Positions 25,972-34,862 of a stretch of DNA of 64,000 nucleotides are shown here, one piece after another. Within the stretch, counting starts at the first letter, position 1. Every line of letters starts with the position of its first letter. Under the pieces are notes generated by a model. The model made no database searches and had not been told where the DNA came from. It saw only the letters and a list, made by a program, of their open reading frames with translations. The DNA comes from Actinomycetota bacterium. GTDB lineage: Bacteria > Actinomycetota > Actinomycetes > Mycobacteriales > JACQDL01. Where the stretch lies: positions 110,188 through 174,187 of the forward strand of contig JACQDL010000047.1 in NCBI GenBank assembly GCA_016201065.1. The letters run 5' to 3'. The translations under genes were made by a program, and so were the position numbers.

Positions 25972-28722
25972 TCAGGCGAGGCCGGTGTAGGCCACCACGC
26001 CCCGGCGGATGGCGGCGACCGCCTGCCGGGCGGTCTCCCGCACGGTCCCACCGTCCCCGGCCACCGCGCTGACCTGGTCGAGGAGATCCACCAGCTGCCG
26101 GCACCAGCGGACGAAGTCGCCCGGCGACATCTCCTGCCCGGCGGTCTCGGCGGCGTCCAGCACCCGGTCCAGCCGCTCACCCCGGGTCCACCGGTAGGCC
26201 GCCCAGGCGAACCCGGCGTCGGGCTCGCGACTCAGGGTGAGCCCATGCTCCCGCTCGTCCGCGCTGACCTCGGCCCACAGCCGGAGGGTCTGCTCATGGA
26301 CCTCCTGCAGCGGGCCCTGGGGCAGCCGCGCCGCCGGGTCGGTCCCGCGCCGTGACTCATACAGCAGCACCGACACCGCGGCGGCGAGCTCCGGCGGGGT
26401 CAGGCTTTCCCACATCCCGCTGCGCAGGCATTCGGTGACGACCAGGTCCGACTCCGACCAGACCCGGGCGAGCTGCCGCCCGATCGGGGTCACCTGGTCA
26501 CCCGCGAGGTACCCGCGCCGGTCGAGCAGGGCGCAGACCCGGTCGAAGGTCCGAGCCACCGAATGGGTTGTGTGCTCCACCCGTTGCCGCAGCATCTCGG
26601 TGTCGCGCTGGAGCCTGAGGTACCGCTCCGACCAGCGGGCGTGCTCGTCCCGATCGGCGCAGCCGTGGCACGGGTGGTGTCGGATGTCCGCCCGTAGCCG
26701 GCTGATCTCGGCGTCGTCCTGACTCCGGCTCCGGCGACCTGACCCGTTGCCGGTGAGTGTGGAGCGCGTGGTGCGGAGCGTGGAGGCGAGGTCCCGGCGC
26801 TCCACCGGTGACCGGTGGTTGAAGTTCCGGGCCACCCGGACCCGGGCCAGCGCGACCACCGGGGTGGTGAAGTCGGCCACGGACAGCCGTCCCGCCCAGC
26901 GATCCTCGGTGAGGATCAGCGGCCGCGGGTCGGCCATCGGATGAACGCCGGGATCCAGCACGACGGCCAGCCCGGCCCGCCGGCCGGCCGGAACCCGGAT
27001 CACGTCCCCGACCCGCAGCCGTTCCAGCGACTCGGCCGCGGCGGCGCGGCGCAGCGAGGTATTCTCCCGGGCGAGGGCGACCTCGCGGGTCTTGAGGTCG
27101 GTGCGCAGCTGGGCATAGCCGAGGAAGTCACCCAGATGGCAGGTCATGGCCTGCCGGTACCCCTCCAACGCCTCCGTGTTGCGGGCGACCTGCCGGGCCA
27201 GCCCGACGACCGACCGGTCCGCCTGGAACTGGGCGAAGGAACTCTCCAGCAGGGCGCGCGACTCGGCCCGGCCGAACTGCCCGACGAGGTTGACCGCCAT
27301 GTTGTAGGACGGGACGAAGCTGGAGCGCAGCGGGTAGGTGCGGGTCGAGGCCAGCCCGGCCACCGTGGCCGGGTCCACGCCCGGCGCCCAGACCACGACC
27401 GCGTGCCCCTCGACGTCGATCCCGCGGCGCCCGGCCCGGCCGGTGAGCTGGGTGTACTCACCGGGGGTGATGTCGGCGTGCTGCTCGCCGTTCCACTTCA
27501 CGAGCCGTTCGAGCACCACCGATCGGGCCGGCATGTTGATCCCCAGCGCGAGCGTCTCGGTAGCGAAGACGGCCTTGACGAGGCCTCGCACGAACAGGTC
27601 CTCGACGGTCTCCTTGAACGTCGGGATCAACCCGGCGTGGTGCGCGGCGACGCCCCGCTCCAGCGCGTCCAGCCACTCCCAGTAGCCGAGGACGTCGAGG
27701 TCGTCCGGAGCCAGGTCGGCGGTACGGCCCTCGACGATCTGCCGGATCTCCCGTCGCTCGTCCGGGCTGGTCAGCCGGAGTCCGCCCCGGACGCATTGGG
27801 CGACCGCGTCCCCGCACGCCGCGCGGCTGAAGATGAAGGTGATCGCGGGCAGCAGGCCGTCGCCGTCGAGCCGTTCGATGACCTCCAGCCGGCTCGACGG
27901 ATACCAGGGGCGGGGTCGCCCCCGGCGCCCGACCGGCGCCACGAAGCGGTCCTGCTCCCGGACGTGGCGGGCCAGCTCGGGGTTGACCCGACCCCGCCCT
28001 CCCCCGCCGGGCTGGCCGGTCTCGGCGTCGTCGGCGTCGTTGAGCAGGTCCAGCATCCGCTTGCCGACCAGCATGTGCTGCCACAGCGGGACCGGCCGGT
28101 GTTCGGTGACGATGACCTTCGTGTCGCCACGGACCGCCACCAGCCAGTCCGCGAACTCCTCGGCGTTGCTCACCGTGGCGGACAGCGAGACAAGGCTGAC
28201 GGCGGGCGGCAGATGGATGATCACCTCTTCCCAGACCGCCCCGCGGAAGCGGTCCGCCAGGTAGTGCACCTCATCCATCACCACGAAGCCGAGTCCGTCG
28301 AGCGCGGTCGAGCCGACGTAGAGCATGTTGCGGAGCACCTCGGTGGTCATCACCACCACGGGCGCATCGCCGTTGATCGCGTTGTCCCCGGTGAGCAGCC
28401 CGACCCGCTCCGGGCCGTAGCGGGCGACCAGGTCGTTGTACTTCTGGTTGGACAGCGCCTTGATCGGGGTGGTGTAGAAGCATTTGCGACCCACCCGCAG
28501 TGCCAGGTGTACCGCGTACTCACCGACGACTGTCTTTCCGGCGCTGGTCGGTGCGCACACCAGCACGCCACAGCCCCCGTCGAGGGCCTCGCAGGCCGCG
28601 ATCTGGAACGGGTCGAGCGGGAAGTCGTAGAGCTCGGTGAAGTCGGCCAGCGCAGGTTGAGCGGTGGCGGGGCGGTCGGCGGGCTCGCGGCTGGTGTCGT
28701 ACCGCTCGGCCGGGCTGGTCAT
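25972..28722 (-). CDS. helY: DEAD/DEAH-box RNA helicase, HelY/Ski2-like
   Basis: 916-aa SF2 helicase of the Ski2/Dob1 type found downstream of tatC in many actinobacteria. Motif I is APTSAGKT, motif II DEVH (VMDEVHYLAD), motif III SATVSN, and motif VI is in QLTGRAGRRGID. A long C-terminal region contains a DSHCT-type domain. Starts at ATG 28722, where an N-terminal stretch ends in FPLDPFQIAACEAL, the typical Q-motif area. It follows the lipid kinase gene by 10 bases, so is the tail of the paf-tat operon. Confidence 0.93.
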   Translation of the reverse strand: MTSPAERYDTSREPADRPATAQPALADFTELYDFPLDPFQIAACEALDGGCGVLVCAPTSAGKTVVGEYAVHLALRVGRKCFYTTPIKALSNQKYNDLVARYGPERVGLLTGDNAINGDAPVVVMTTEVLRNMLYVGSTALDGLGFVVMDEVHYLADRFRGAVWEEVIIHLPPAVSLVSLSATVSNAEEFADWLVAVRGDTKVIVTEHRPVPLWQHMLVGKRMLDLLNDADDAETGQPGGGGRGRVNPELARHVREQDRFVAPVGRRGRPRPWYPSSRLEVIERLDGDGLLPAITFIFSRAACGDAVAQCVRGGLRLTSPDERREIRQIVEGRTADLAPDDLDVLGYWEWLDALERGVAAHHAGLIPTFKETVEDLFVRGLVKAVFATETLALGINMPARSVVLERLVKWNGEQHADITPGEYTQLTGRAGRRGIDVEGHAVVVWAPGVDPATVAGLASTRTYPLRSSFVPSYNMAVNLVGQFGRAESRALLESSFAQFQADRSVVGLARQVARNTEALEGYRQAMTCHLGDFLGYAQLRTDLKTREVALARENTSLRRAAAAESLERLRVGDVIRVPAGRRAGLAVVLDPGVHPMADPRPLILTEDRWAGRLSVADFTTPVVALARVRVARNFNHRSPVERRDLASTLRTTRSTLTGNGSGRRSRSQDDAEISRLRADIRHHPCHGCADRDEHARWSERYLRLQRDTEMLRQRVEHTTHSVARTFDRVCALLDRRGYLAGDQVTPIGRQLARVWSESDLVVTECLRSGMWESLTPPELAAAVSVLLYESRRGTDPAARLPQGPLQEVHEQTLRLWAEVSADEREHGLTLSREPDAGFAWAAYRWTRGERLDRVLDAAETAGQEMSPGDFVRWCRQLVDLLDQVSAVAGDGGTVRETARQAVAAIRRGVVAYTGLA

Positions 28723-28732
28723 GGCCCCAAGC

Positions 28733-29641
28733 CTACGTGCCCACCGGGTCGGGGCATGGACGCGACGGCAGCGGCGCCAGCACCCGTAGCGCACCCGGTA
28801 CGTTCGTGATCGACAGCGGCAGCGGACCGACCCGCTCGCCATCCGCGTAGGCGATGGTCCCGGCGACCTCCAGCCGGACCTCGCGGGCCCGCCAGCGCAG
28901 CACGGCCGGGTGGTCACCCAGCTCGCCCGTGGCCAGCTTTGGCTTGAGCCGGGCCACGTCGAGCCGGGACAGCGGCTGGACCACCGCCACGTCGAGGAGG
29001 CCGTCGTCGGGGCGCGCGTCGGGGCAGATGAGCTGACCCCCGCCGTAGCTCGGTCCGTTGCCCACCGAGACCATGGTGACCGGGCCACGCCAGCGGTGTC
29101 CGTCCACGGTCACGGTCGCCGGCAGCGCCCTCAGCCGGGCCAGCTCGATCAGGATCGCCAGGTCGTACCGGCGTCGACCGCGTGGCCAGCGCAGCCGGTT
29201 CGCCCGCTCGTTGATCCGTGAGTCGAAACCGGCGCACAGCACGGTTGCCCACCAGGTGTCGGCGGTGCGGCCCAGATCGATGATCCGGGGTTCGCCGATC
29301 GCCACCGTCTCGGCGGCTCGCAGCGGATCGGCCGGGCCGCCCACGCTCGCCTGCAGGTCGTTGCCGGTGCCGGCCGGGATCACGCCGAGCATGCTCGGCG
29401 AGCCCGCGAGATGCTGTAACGCGAGGTGGCAGGTCCCGTCGCCGCCGAGCACGGCGAGCACCTCGGTGCGGCGGTCGACGGCCTCGCTGGCCAGCCGGTC
29501 GGCGTGCTTCGGGCTCTCGGCGGTGAGCACCCGGACCGCGCAACCCAGCTCCCGAAGCCGGGCGGTGACCGGCTCGACGAGGTGTCGAGCCCGACCACGC
29601 CCGGCCGTCGGGTTGACCAGCAGGTCCACCTCCCGGGGCAT
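28733..29641 (-). CDS. Diacylglycerol/sphingosine kinase-like lipid kinase
   Basis: 302-aa cytoplasmic or membrane-associated DAGK_cat protein. It opens with LLVNPTAGRGRA, has the nucleotide-binding GGDGTCHLAL and the PAGTGNDLQ loop, and the C-terminal beta domain with SVGNGPSYGGG and CPDARPDDGLLDV. The lipid substrate cannot be told from sequence; related mycobacterial proteins act on diacylglycerol. ATG at 29641 is chosen; it lies 20 bases after the tatC stop. Confidence 0.9.
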   Translation of the reverse strand: MPREVDLLVNPTAGRGRARHLVEPVTARLRELGCAVRVLTAESPKHADRLASEAVDRRTEVLAVLGGDGTCHLALQHLAGSPSMLGVIPAGTGNDLQASVGGPADPLRAAETVAIGEPRIIDLGRTADTWWATVLCAGFDSRINERANRLRWPRGRRRYDLAILIELARLRALPATVTVDGHRWRGPVTMVSVGNGPSYGGGQLICPDARPDDGLLDVAVVQPLSRLDVARLKPKLATGELGDHPAVLRWRAREVRLEVAGTIAYADGERVGPLPLSITNVPGALRVLAPLPSRPCPDPVGT

Positions 29642-29661
29642 GGCGCCGGAGACTACTAGGT

Positions 29662-30585
29662 TCAGCGCTCCTCGGGTGCGATCGGCGCCGGGTCGTCGAT
29701 GGCGGACGGGCGGTCGACCCCGGAGGGTGTGAGGTCCAGCGGTGACGCGACGTCGTCGGGCAGGTTGGCCAGCGCCGAGGCCGCCTCCCGCCGCGCCTTG
29801 CGCCGGTCGTTCGCCCAGGCGATGAGCACGGCGAGCTCGAACAGCAGGCACAGCGGCACCGCCATGAAGATCATGGACAGGATGTCCTGGCTCGGCGTGG
29901 CGATCGCGGCGAACACGAAGATCAGGAAGATGGCCATCCGCTGCGACCGGGCCAGCCGGGCGTAGGAGAGCACGCCGGCGAGGTTGAGGATCACCACGAC
30001 GAGCGGAAGCTCGAACGAGCCACCGAAGACGAGCAGCATCGAGGTGATGAAGGACAGGTAGTCCTTGACCGCGAACAGGGGGGTGACCCCGGGGCCGGCG
30101 AACCCGACCAGCACGTTGATCGCCTTGGGGAGCACCAGGTAGGCCACGGTGACGCCGGCGGCGAAGAGGACCGATCCGGCGGCCACGAAGACAATCGTCC
30201 ACTTGCGTTCGGCGCGTTTGAGACCCGGTGTGATGAAGGCCCACAGCTGGTACAGCCACATCGGGGCGGAGAGGATCAGCCCGGCGATGAAGGCGACCTT
30301 CAGCCGGATCATGAACCCGTCCGCGATGCCGAAGAAGACCAGCTGGCACTGCCCGTCCGCGCCGTTGTAGCGACGGTTGGCGGGCAACGCGCAGTACGGG
30401 TGCTTGAGCAGGGTGAGCAGATGCTCGTAGAGGAACCAGCCAACGATCGTGCCGATCGCGACGACCAGGGCAACCTTGAGCAGCCGGTTACGCAGCTCGA
30501 TCAGGTGCTCGATCAGCGTCATGGTGCCGTCGGGGTTGGCCGCCCGACGGCGGAACCGCGGCCGCCTGGCCTGGTCGGTGCTCAC
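29662..30585 (-). CDS. tatC: Sec-independent protein translocase TatC
   Basis: Core receptor of the twin-arginine translocon. About 307 aa with six TM segments. Conserved features are MTLIEHLIELRNRLLK before TM1, the loop AFITPGLKRAERKW, and the PSQDILSM region after TM4. A 30-residue basic N-terminus and a 45-residue acidic C-terminal tail flank the core. Start is uncertain: GTG at 30585 avoids the tatA stop, whereas a TTG at 30615 would overlap it. Co-transcribed with tatA. Confidence 0.93.
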   Translation of the reverse strand: MSTDQARRPRFRRRAANPDGTMTLIEHLIELRNRLLKVALVVAIGTIVGWFLYEHLLTLLKHPYCALPANRRYNGADGQCQLVFFGIADGFMIRLKVAFIAGLILSAPMWLYQLWAFITPGLKRAERKWTIVFVAAGSVLFAAGVTVAYLVLPKAINVLVGFAGPGVTPLFAVKDYLSFITSMLLVFGGSFELPLVVVILNLAGVLSYARLARSQRMAIFLIFVFAAIATPSQDILSMIFMAVPLCLLFELAVLIAWANDRRKARREAASALANLPDDVASPLDLTPSGVDRPSAIDDPAPIAPEER

Positions 30586-30611
30586 GACGTGAAGGCTAGC
30601 GCCCGCACCGG

Positions 30612-30863
30612 TCAACCGGCCGGTGGCGGGTCACCGGCCGGGGGGCGCTCGCCGTCCGTTGGTCGGGCTCCCAGCGGGCCGCGGACGGTGGGAGCCTCGG
30701 CCTTCGCCCGGACGTCGCCGGCGGGTACGCCGGCTGACTCCGCGCGGAACCCGCGCACCGCCCGGCCGAGCGAACGGGCCGCGTCCGGCAGCTTCCGGTA
30801 GCCGAAGAGGGCGAGCGCGGCGAGCGCGAGCACGAACAGCTCGCTGGCTCCGAGATCGGGCAT
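30612..30863 (-). CDS. tatA: Twin-arginine translocase subunit TatA
   Basis: 83-aa pore-forming Tat subunit. One N-terminal TM (ELFVLALAALALFGYRKLPD) is followed by the amphipathic helix (AARSLGRAVRGFRAES) and a polar Pro-rich tail. The FG pair after the TM and the LPD hinge identify the family. It lies between pafC and tatC in the usual actinobacterial order. Confidence 0.93.
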   Translation of the reverse strand: MPDLGASELFVLALAALALFGYRKLPDAARSLGRAVRGFRAESAGVPAGDVRAKAEAPTVRGPLGARPTDGERPPAGDPPPAG

Positions 30864-30903
30864 GCGGTCATGGTACCGACGCCTCAGGCCGCCACGGTCA
30901 CGA

Positions 30904-31872
30904 TCATTCCGCTGGTTCGCCGCCGAACGCGTAGGCCGCCAGCGCCTCGGCGGCCTCGGCCCGGACCTCGCCGACCAGGGACGGCGGGGCGAGGACCTCG
31001 GCGGCGCCCCCAAGCCGCAGGACGAGGCGGCGGACCCAGTCGGTGTCCGCCACCCGGAGGGTGATCTCCAGCCGCCCGTCGTCGAGCTCGCGGACCTTCT
31101 CGCACGGGTAGTAGTCAGCCACCCACCGGCCCGCCGCGGCCAGCCGCAGGATCACCTCGGGGTGCTCCGGCGCTGGCTGGTACAGCCCGGCGGTGAGGTC
31201 CCTGGGCGCGGCGTCGGGCGGGGGCTGGGCTGGTTCGGCCAGCACCCGCACCTCGTCGATGCGGTCCAGGCGGAACAGCCGCGTCCCCTCGGCGTGCCGG
31301 CACCAGGCCTCCAGGTACGACCGGCCGTCGACCAGGAGCAGCCGCATCGGGTCGACGTCCCGCTCCGCGCTCTCGTCCCGGCTGGCCGAGTAGTAGCGCA
31401 GATGCAGCGCGCGCCCCTCCCCCAGGGCCTGCTGCACGATGGCGAGGGTCTGTTCCCGGGCCTCCACCCGCACTGCGATCGAACCGGCGGCCTGTGCCGC
31501 GTCACCCGCGGCGGACTCGACCTTGGCGAGCGCGCGCTCCACCGCGTCCCGCCCGGCGAGCCCGGGCACCTCGGCCAGCGTCCGCAACGCGACCACCAGC
31601 GACAACGCCTCGTCGGAGGTCAACCGCAGCGGCCGGGACATCCCCGCGTCGTAGCCGACCACGACGGTCTCACCGTCGAACGACAGGTCGATGAGGTCAC
31701 CCGGCCCGTGACCGGGGAGCCCGCACATCCACAGCAGCTCCAGGTCGCGCCGCACCTGCTGCTCGGAGACGCCGAAGTCGGCGGCGACGTCACGCAGGTA
31801 CACCCCCGGTCGGGCCAGCAGGTAGGGCACCAGGGCGAGGAGCCGCGGCAGCCGGTCGCCGCTGCCGCTCAT
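30904..31872 (-). CDS. pafC: WYL-domain regulator PafC
   Basis: 322-aa partner of PafB in the heterodimeric PafBC activator of the mycobacterial DNA-damage response. It has an N-terminal HTH (LRDVAADFGVSEQQVRRDLELLWMCGLPG, in part VSEQQVRRDL), a WYL domain (RALHLRYYSASRDES, DPMRLLLVDGRSYLEAWC) and a WCX C-terminus. The start overlaps the pafB stop by ATGA, implying stoichiometric synthesis. Followed by tatA after 40 bases. Confidence 0.92.
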   Translation of the reverse strand: MSGSGDRLPRLLALVPYLLARPGVYLRDVAADFGVSEQQVRRDLELLWMCGLPGHGPGDLIDLSFDGETVVVGYDAGMSRPLRLTSDEALSLVVALRTLAEVPGLAGRDAVERALAKVESAAGDAAQAAGSIAVRVEAREQTLAIVQQALGEGRALHLRYYSASRDESAERDVDPMRLLLVDGRSYLEAWCRHAEGTRLFRLDRIDEVRVLAEPAQPPPDAAPRDLTAGLYQPAPEHPEVILRLAAAGRWVADYYPCEKVRELDDGRLEITLRVADTDWVRRLVLRLGGAAEVLAPPSLVGEVRAEAAEALAAYAFGGEPAE

Positions 31873-32891
31873 CGGGTGCCGCCCAGCTGGGTCGGCCCCA
31901 CGACGTCGTCACCGGCGGGTGCGCGCTGCTCGCGGAGCACGGACGTCAGCCGGTGCACGACGGCCGCGCGCAGCTCGGCCGGCTCACTGACCAGCACCGC
32001 CGTGCCGAACCCCGCGACCCAGCCGGCGAGCCAGTCCACGTCGCTGTAGTCGATCTCCACCACATCCCGGCCCAGCTCCGCACCGAGCACGCGGCCGGCG
32101 CGGCGCAACCCGGCCGCCGTGTCCGGGCGGACCGTCAACCGCGCGGTCCGCCGGTTCGGCTCGGCGCGGACCGTGCCGGCGACGATCTCCACCAGGTTGG
32201 TTCCGTCGGGCCGGACGACCTCGTTCGCCGGTCCGGCCGGCCGGACCGGACCGGCGATCCGTGACATCCGGAAGCAGCGGACGGCGGCGCGGGCCCGGTC
32301 GTGCCCCACGACGTACCAGCGGCCACGCCAGCTCACCACGCCCCACGGCTCGATCTCGCGGCGCTGCCCGGTCGGGTCGGCGGACTTGCGGTAGTCGAAG
32401 CTGATCGCCTGCCGGGCGCGGACGGCATCCAGGCACGGCTGGAACGCCGGATCGGTGGCGTCCACCCGTGGCTCGATCCCGGGAGCGCCCGGTTCCAGGT
32501 CCACACCGGCGGCGCGCAGCTTCAGCAGGGCACCGTTGGCGGCCTCGGCCATCTGGGCGGACTGCCACAGCCGTGCCGCGAGGCCGACCGCGGCGGCCTC
32601 GTCCGGCGCCAGTGCGATCTCCGGCAGCTCGTAGTCCCGGCGACCGATCCGGTATCCGTCCTCGGCGTCGAAGACGCTGTTCCGTCCGGTCTCCAGCGGG
32701 ACGCCGAGCTCCCGCAGCTCGGCCTTGTCCCGCTCGAACATCCGTTTGAACGCCTCGTCGGCGCGGTCGCCGGCGCCGGCCGGCTCGTACCCGGGCACCG
32801 CCTGCCGGATCCGGTTGGCGGGCAGGAACTGGCGGGTGGACAGCAGGCAGATCACGAGGTTGACCAGACGTTCGGCCCGGCGGGACGACAT
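31869..32891 (-). CDS. pafB: WYL-domain regulator PafB
   Basis: 340-aa first half of PafBC. HTH domain at the N-terminus (RLVNLVICLLSTRQFLPANRIR), then the WYL domain (AISFDYRKS, REIEPWGVVSWRGRWYVVG) and the WCX extension. ATG at 32891 begins MSSRRAERLVNL, the usual start of PafB. Separated from pafA by the FKBP and IPT/TIG genes, an arrangement less compact than the typical pafA-pafB-pafC order. Confidence 0.92.
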   Translation of the reverse strand: MSSRRAERLVNLVICLLSTRQFLPANRIRQAVPGYEPAGAGDRADEAFKRMFERDKAELRELGVPLETGRNSVFDAEDGYRIGRRDYELPEIALAPDEAAAVGLAARLWQSAQMAEAANGALLKLRAAGVDLEPGAPGIEPRVDATDPAFQPCLDAVRARQAISFDYRKSADPTGQRREIEPWGVVSWRGRWYVVGHDRARAAVRCFRMSRIAGPVRPAGPANEVVRPDGTNLVEIVAGTVRAEPNRRTARLTVRPDTAAGLRRAGRVLGAELGRDVVEIDYSDVDWLAGWVAGFGTAVLVSEPAELRAAVVHRLTSVLREQRAPAGDDVVGPTQLGGTR

Positions 32892-32964
32892 GGCCCGACG
32901 ATAGCTCGTTCTGCCGCGGCCACGCTGCTGGACGCCCGCATCCCTGCCGATGGCGCGGCCCCGG

Positions 32965-33495
32965 TCAGCGGGGTGGCACCACCTGGAGGGCATCGATGAC
33001 GAACACCAGCGCCTCACCCGGCTTGATGCTGCCGTCGGGCGTGCCCTGGTCGCCGTAGCCGAGCCCAGCGGGGATCACCAGCAGCCGCCGGCCGCCATGC
33101 TTGAGCCCGATCAGCCCCTGGTTCCAACCCGGGATCACGGCCGCATGGCCGACGTCCTGCACCGGGAAGGGCTGGCCGGCGTCGTAGGAGGACTGGACCA
33201 GGGTCTTACCCTCCCAACCGTAGAGGGTGTACTGCACGACCGCGGTGTCGCCGGCCTTGACCGCCGCTCCGGTGCCCACGGTCAGGTCCTTGACCTGAAG
33301 CGTGGCGGGCGCGGCGCAGCGGGGCACCGTCACCGCCGGCTTGGTGCCGGCCGCGCCGGTGACCTGCACGTCGCAGGAGCCGGCTGCCGCACTGGTGCTA
33401 CTGCTGCTGATGCTGCTGGTCTTGGTCTCGCCGCAGCTGGCCAGCAGCAGGCCGGTCGCCACACCGAGCAGGGTCAACGCTCGTGAAGTCCTCAT
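32965..33495 (-). CDS. FKBP-type peptidyl-prolyl isomerase lipoprotein
   Basis: 176-aa secreted lipoprotein. A short basic start and hydrophobic stretch end in the lipobox LLAS-C, then a Ser/Thr-rich linker and an FKBP domain: VKAGDTAVVQYTLYGWEGKTL, VIPGWNQGLIGLKHGGRRLLVIPAGLGYGDQG (in part GWNQGLIGLKHGGRR) and ALVFVIDALQVV. The active-site aromatic positions are largely kept. Likely folds extracytoplasmic proteins. ATG at 33495; a GTG nine bases upstream is an alternative. Confidence 0.9.
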   Translation of the reverse strand: MRTSRALTLLGVATGLLLASCGETKTSSISSSSTSAAAGSCDVQVTGAAGTKPAVTVPRCAAPATLQVKDLTVGTGAAVKAGDTAVVQYTLYGWEGKTLVQSSYDAGQPFPVQDVGHAAVIPGWNQGLIGLKHGGRRLLVIPAGLGYGDQGTPDGSIKPGEALVFVIDALQVVPPR

Positions 33496-33584
33496 CGCAC
33501 GCACCGGCGCAGGCTACCGTGGCGGCCCGGATCGGCATGGCGCGGGTGCCGCGCGTCACCCGGGCCGCGCTGCGGACCGCCGGA

Positions 33585-33612
33585 GACCCGGCCCCTGGGA
33601 AGGGGCCGGGTC
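33585..33612 (-). terminator. Terminator hairpin downstream of the IPT/TIG gene
   Basis: Perfect 11-base arms GACCCGGCCCC (33585-33595) and GGGGCCGGGTC (33602-33612) enclose a 6-base loop, 36 bases past the stop of the gene at 33648. No U-run. Confidence 0.7.
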
Positions 33613-33647
33613 CCGAGGTACCGCGATGGTCTGCGCGGCGGCCAGGG

Positions 33648-34703
33648 TCAGAAGGTCGCGTAGGTGAAGGTGGACTTGGAGGAGACCACCGACTGCTGGG
33701 TGAGGTCCTGGGCGTGGACCGACCCGTCCGTGACGACCGTGATCGTGTAGGCGGCCGCGGTGATGGCGGGTGCGGTGCAGGTCAGCTCGGTGTCGGAGAT
33801 GATCTGCACCGCGGAGCAGGTACCGGTCTGGCCGAGGGTCTTGACGCCGGCGTTGGTGGTCGGGTTGTAGATGCCGGGCACGAAGTACACGTAGGTCTTG
33901 ACGGCGGAGTTCTCACCGTTGACGGTGCCGAAGGTGACCCCGGCGAAGCCCACGCCCGTGATGTCGAGGATCGTGCCGCTGGCGCCGTACTGCGGCGAGA
34001 CGCTGATGGCCTTCTTGTACGTGTAGGCGGCCGAACCGCCGGTGGACGGGCCACCCTCGGTGGTGATCACCACGTCGGTCGCCGTGGCGGACGCGGCGCG
34101 TGCCGGCACCGTCCCGGTCAGGCTCGTGGTTCCGGTCACCTTGACGTTGGTCACCGCGACACCGGCGATCGTCGCGGTCGCCTTCTTGGTGAAGCCGGTG
34201 CCCACCACGGTCACGGTGTTGCCGCCGAAGGCCGGGCCGGAGGCCGGGCCGACGGAGGTGACGGTCGGCGCCGCGTAGACGGTGTAGGTGGTGCTCCCGA
34301 GCAGCGCGTTGGCGAGGTCGTAGACGCACACCTTGAACGCGGTCGAGGTGCCGGTGAGGGTCAGTGACGGGGTGGTCACGACCAGCTTGGCCGTGGTCGC
34401 GACGGCGTAGGCGGTGGCGGCGAGGTGGGTGCCGTCCGCGGTGTTGTCGGCGCCGCAGGTGCTGGCGAAGATCACGCCGGCGGCGTGCACCTGGGAGGTG
34501 CCGACGGCGTCGGTGAAGCCGGTGCCGGTGATCTGGATGACGTAGGCGGCGTTGGCCGAGGGACCCGTGGCGGGCACCGCCTTGTAGCTGGCGGCGGCGG
34601 CATGGCCGGTGCCTTCGAAGACGGTCACCGTGCCGGCGACGGCCAGGGCGGCGGCGAGCCCGGCCCGGGCCACGCGCCGAAGCGTAGAGTTGTCGCGCAA
34701 CAT
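33648..34703 (-). CDS. Secreted IPT/TIG-repeat protein
   Basis: 351-aa secreted protein. A signal peptide (LRRVARAGLAAALAVAGTVT) ends at about GHAAAA. The mature part is beta-rich and has at least one clear IPT/TIG unit (PTVTSVGPASGPAFGGNTVTVVGTGF, shown here as SVGPASGPAFGGNTVTVVGT) and two weaker ones around VSPQYGASGTILDITGVGF and the N-terminal YVIQITGTGFTD. Thr/Ala/Val-rich composition; four cysteines could form disulfides. Strong GGAGGAG Shine-Dalgarno. Probably a surface or adhesin-type protein; not a normal member of the proteasome locus it sits in. Confidence 0.82.
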   Translation of the reverse strand: MLRDNSTLRRVARAGLAAALAVAGTVTVFEGTGHAAAASYKAVPATGPSANAAYVIQITGTGFTDAVGTSQVHAAGVIFASTCGADNTADGTHLAATAYAVATTAKLVVTTPSLTLTGTSTAFKVCVYDLANALLGSTTYTVYAAPTVTSVGPASGPAFGGNTVTVVGTGFTKKATATIAGVAVTNVKVTGTTSLTGTVPARAASATATDVVITTEGGPSTGGSAAYTYKKAISVSPQYGASGTILDITGVGFAGVTFGTVNGENSAVKTYVYFVPGIYNPTTNAGVKTLGQTGTCSAVQIISDTELTCTAPAITAAAYTITVVTDGSVHAQDLTQQSVVSSKSTFTYATF

Positions 34704-34862
34704 GTCTGGCGCTCCTCCGTGAGACCAGCGGGAAGGCCCTCCTGGCCTCCACCTGACGGCCCACCTATCGGTCGCCCCCTGGCGCCGCTGAGGTGTTCCG
34801 CGATCTCGGGTTGCCGCGGCGGGTGGCGGCCGGTGCGGGCAGCGGCCGGGGACGGGCACGGC

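Noticed and set aside
26815..28809. Long open frame antisense to the helicase gene
   Set aside because: The helicase motifs are intact on the minus strand; the antisense frame is His/Arg/Gly/Val-rich with no domain.
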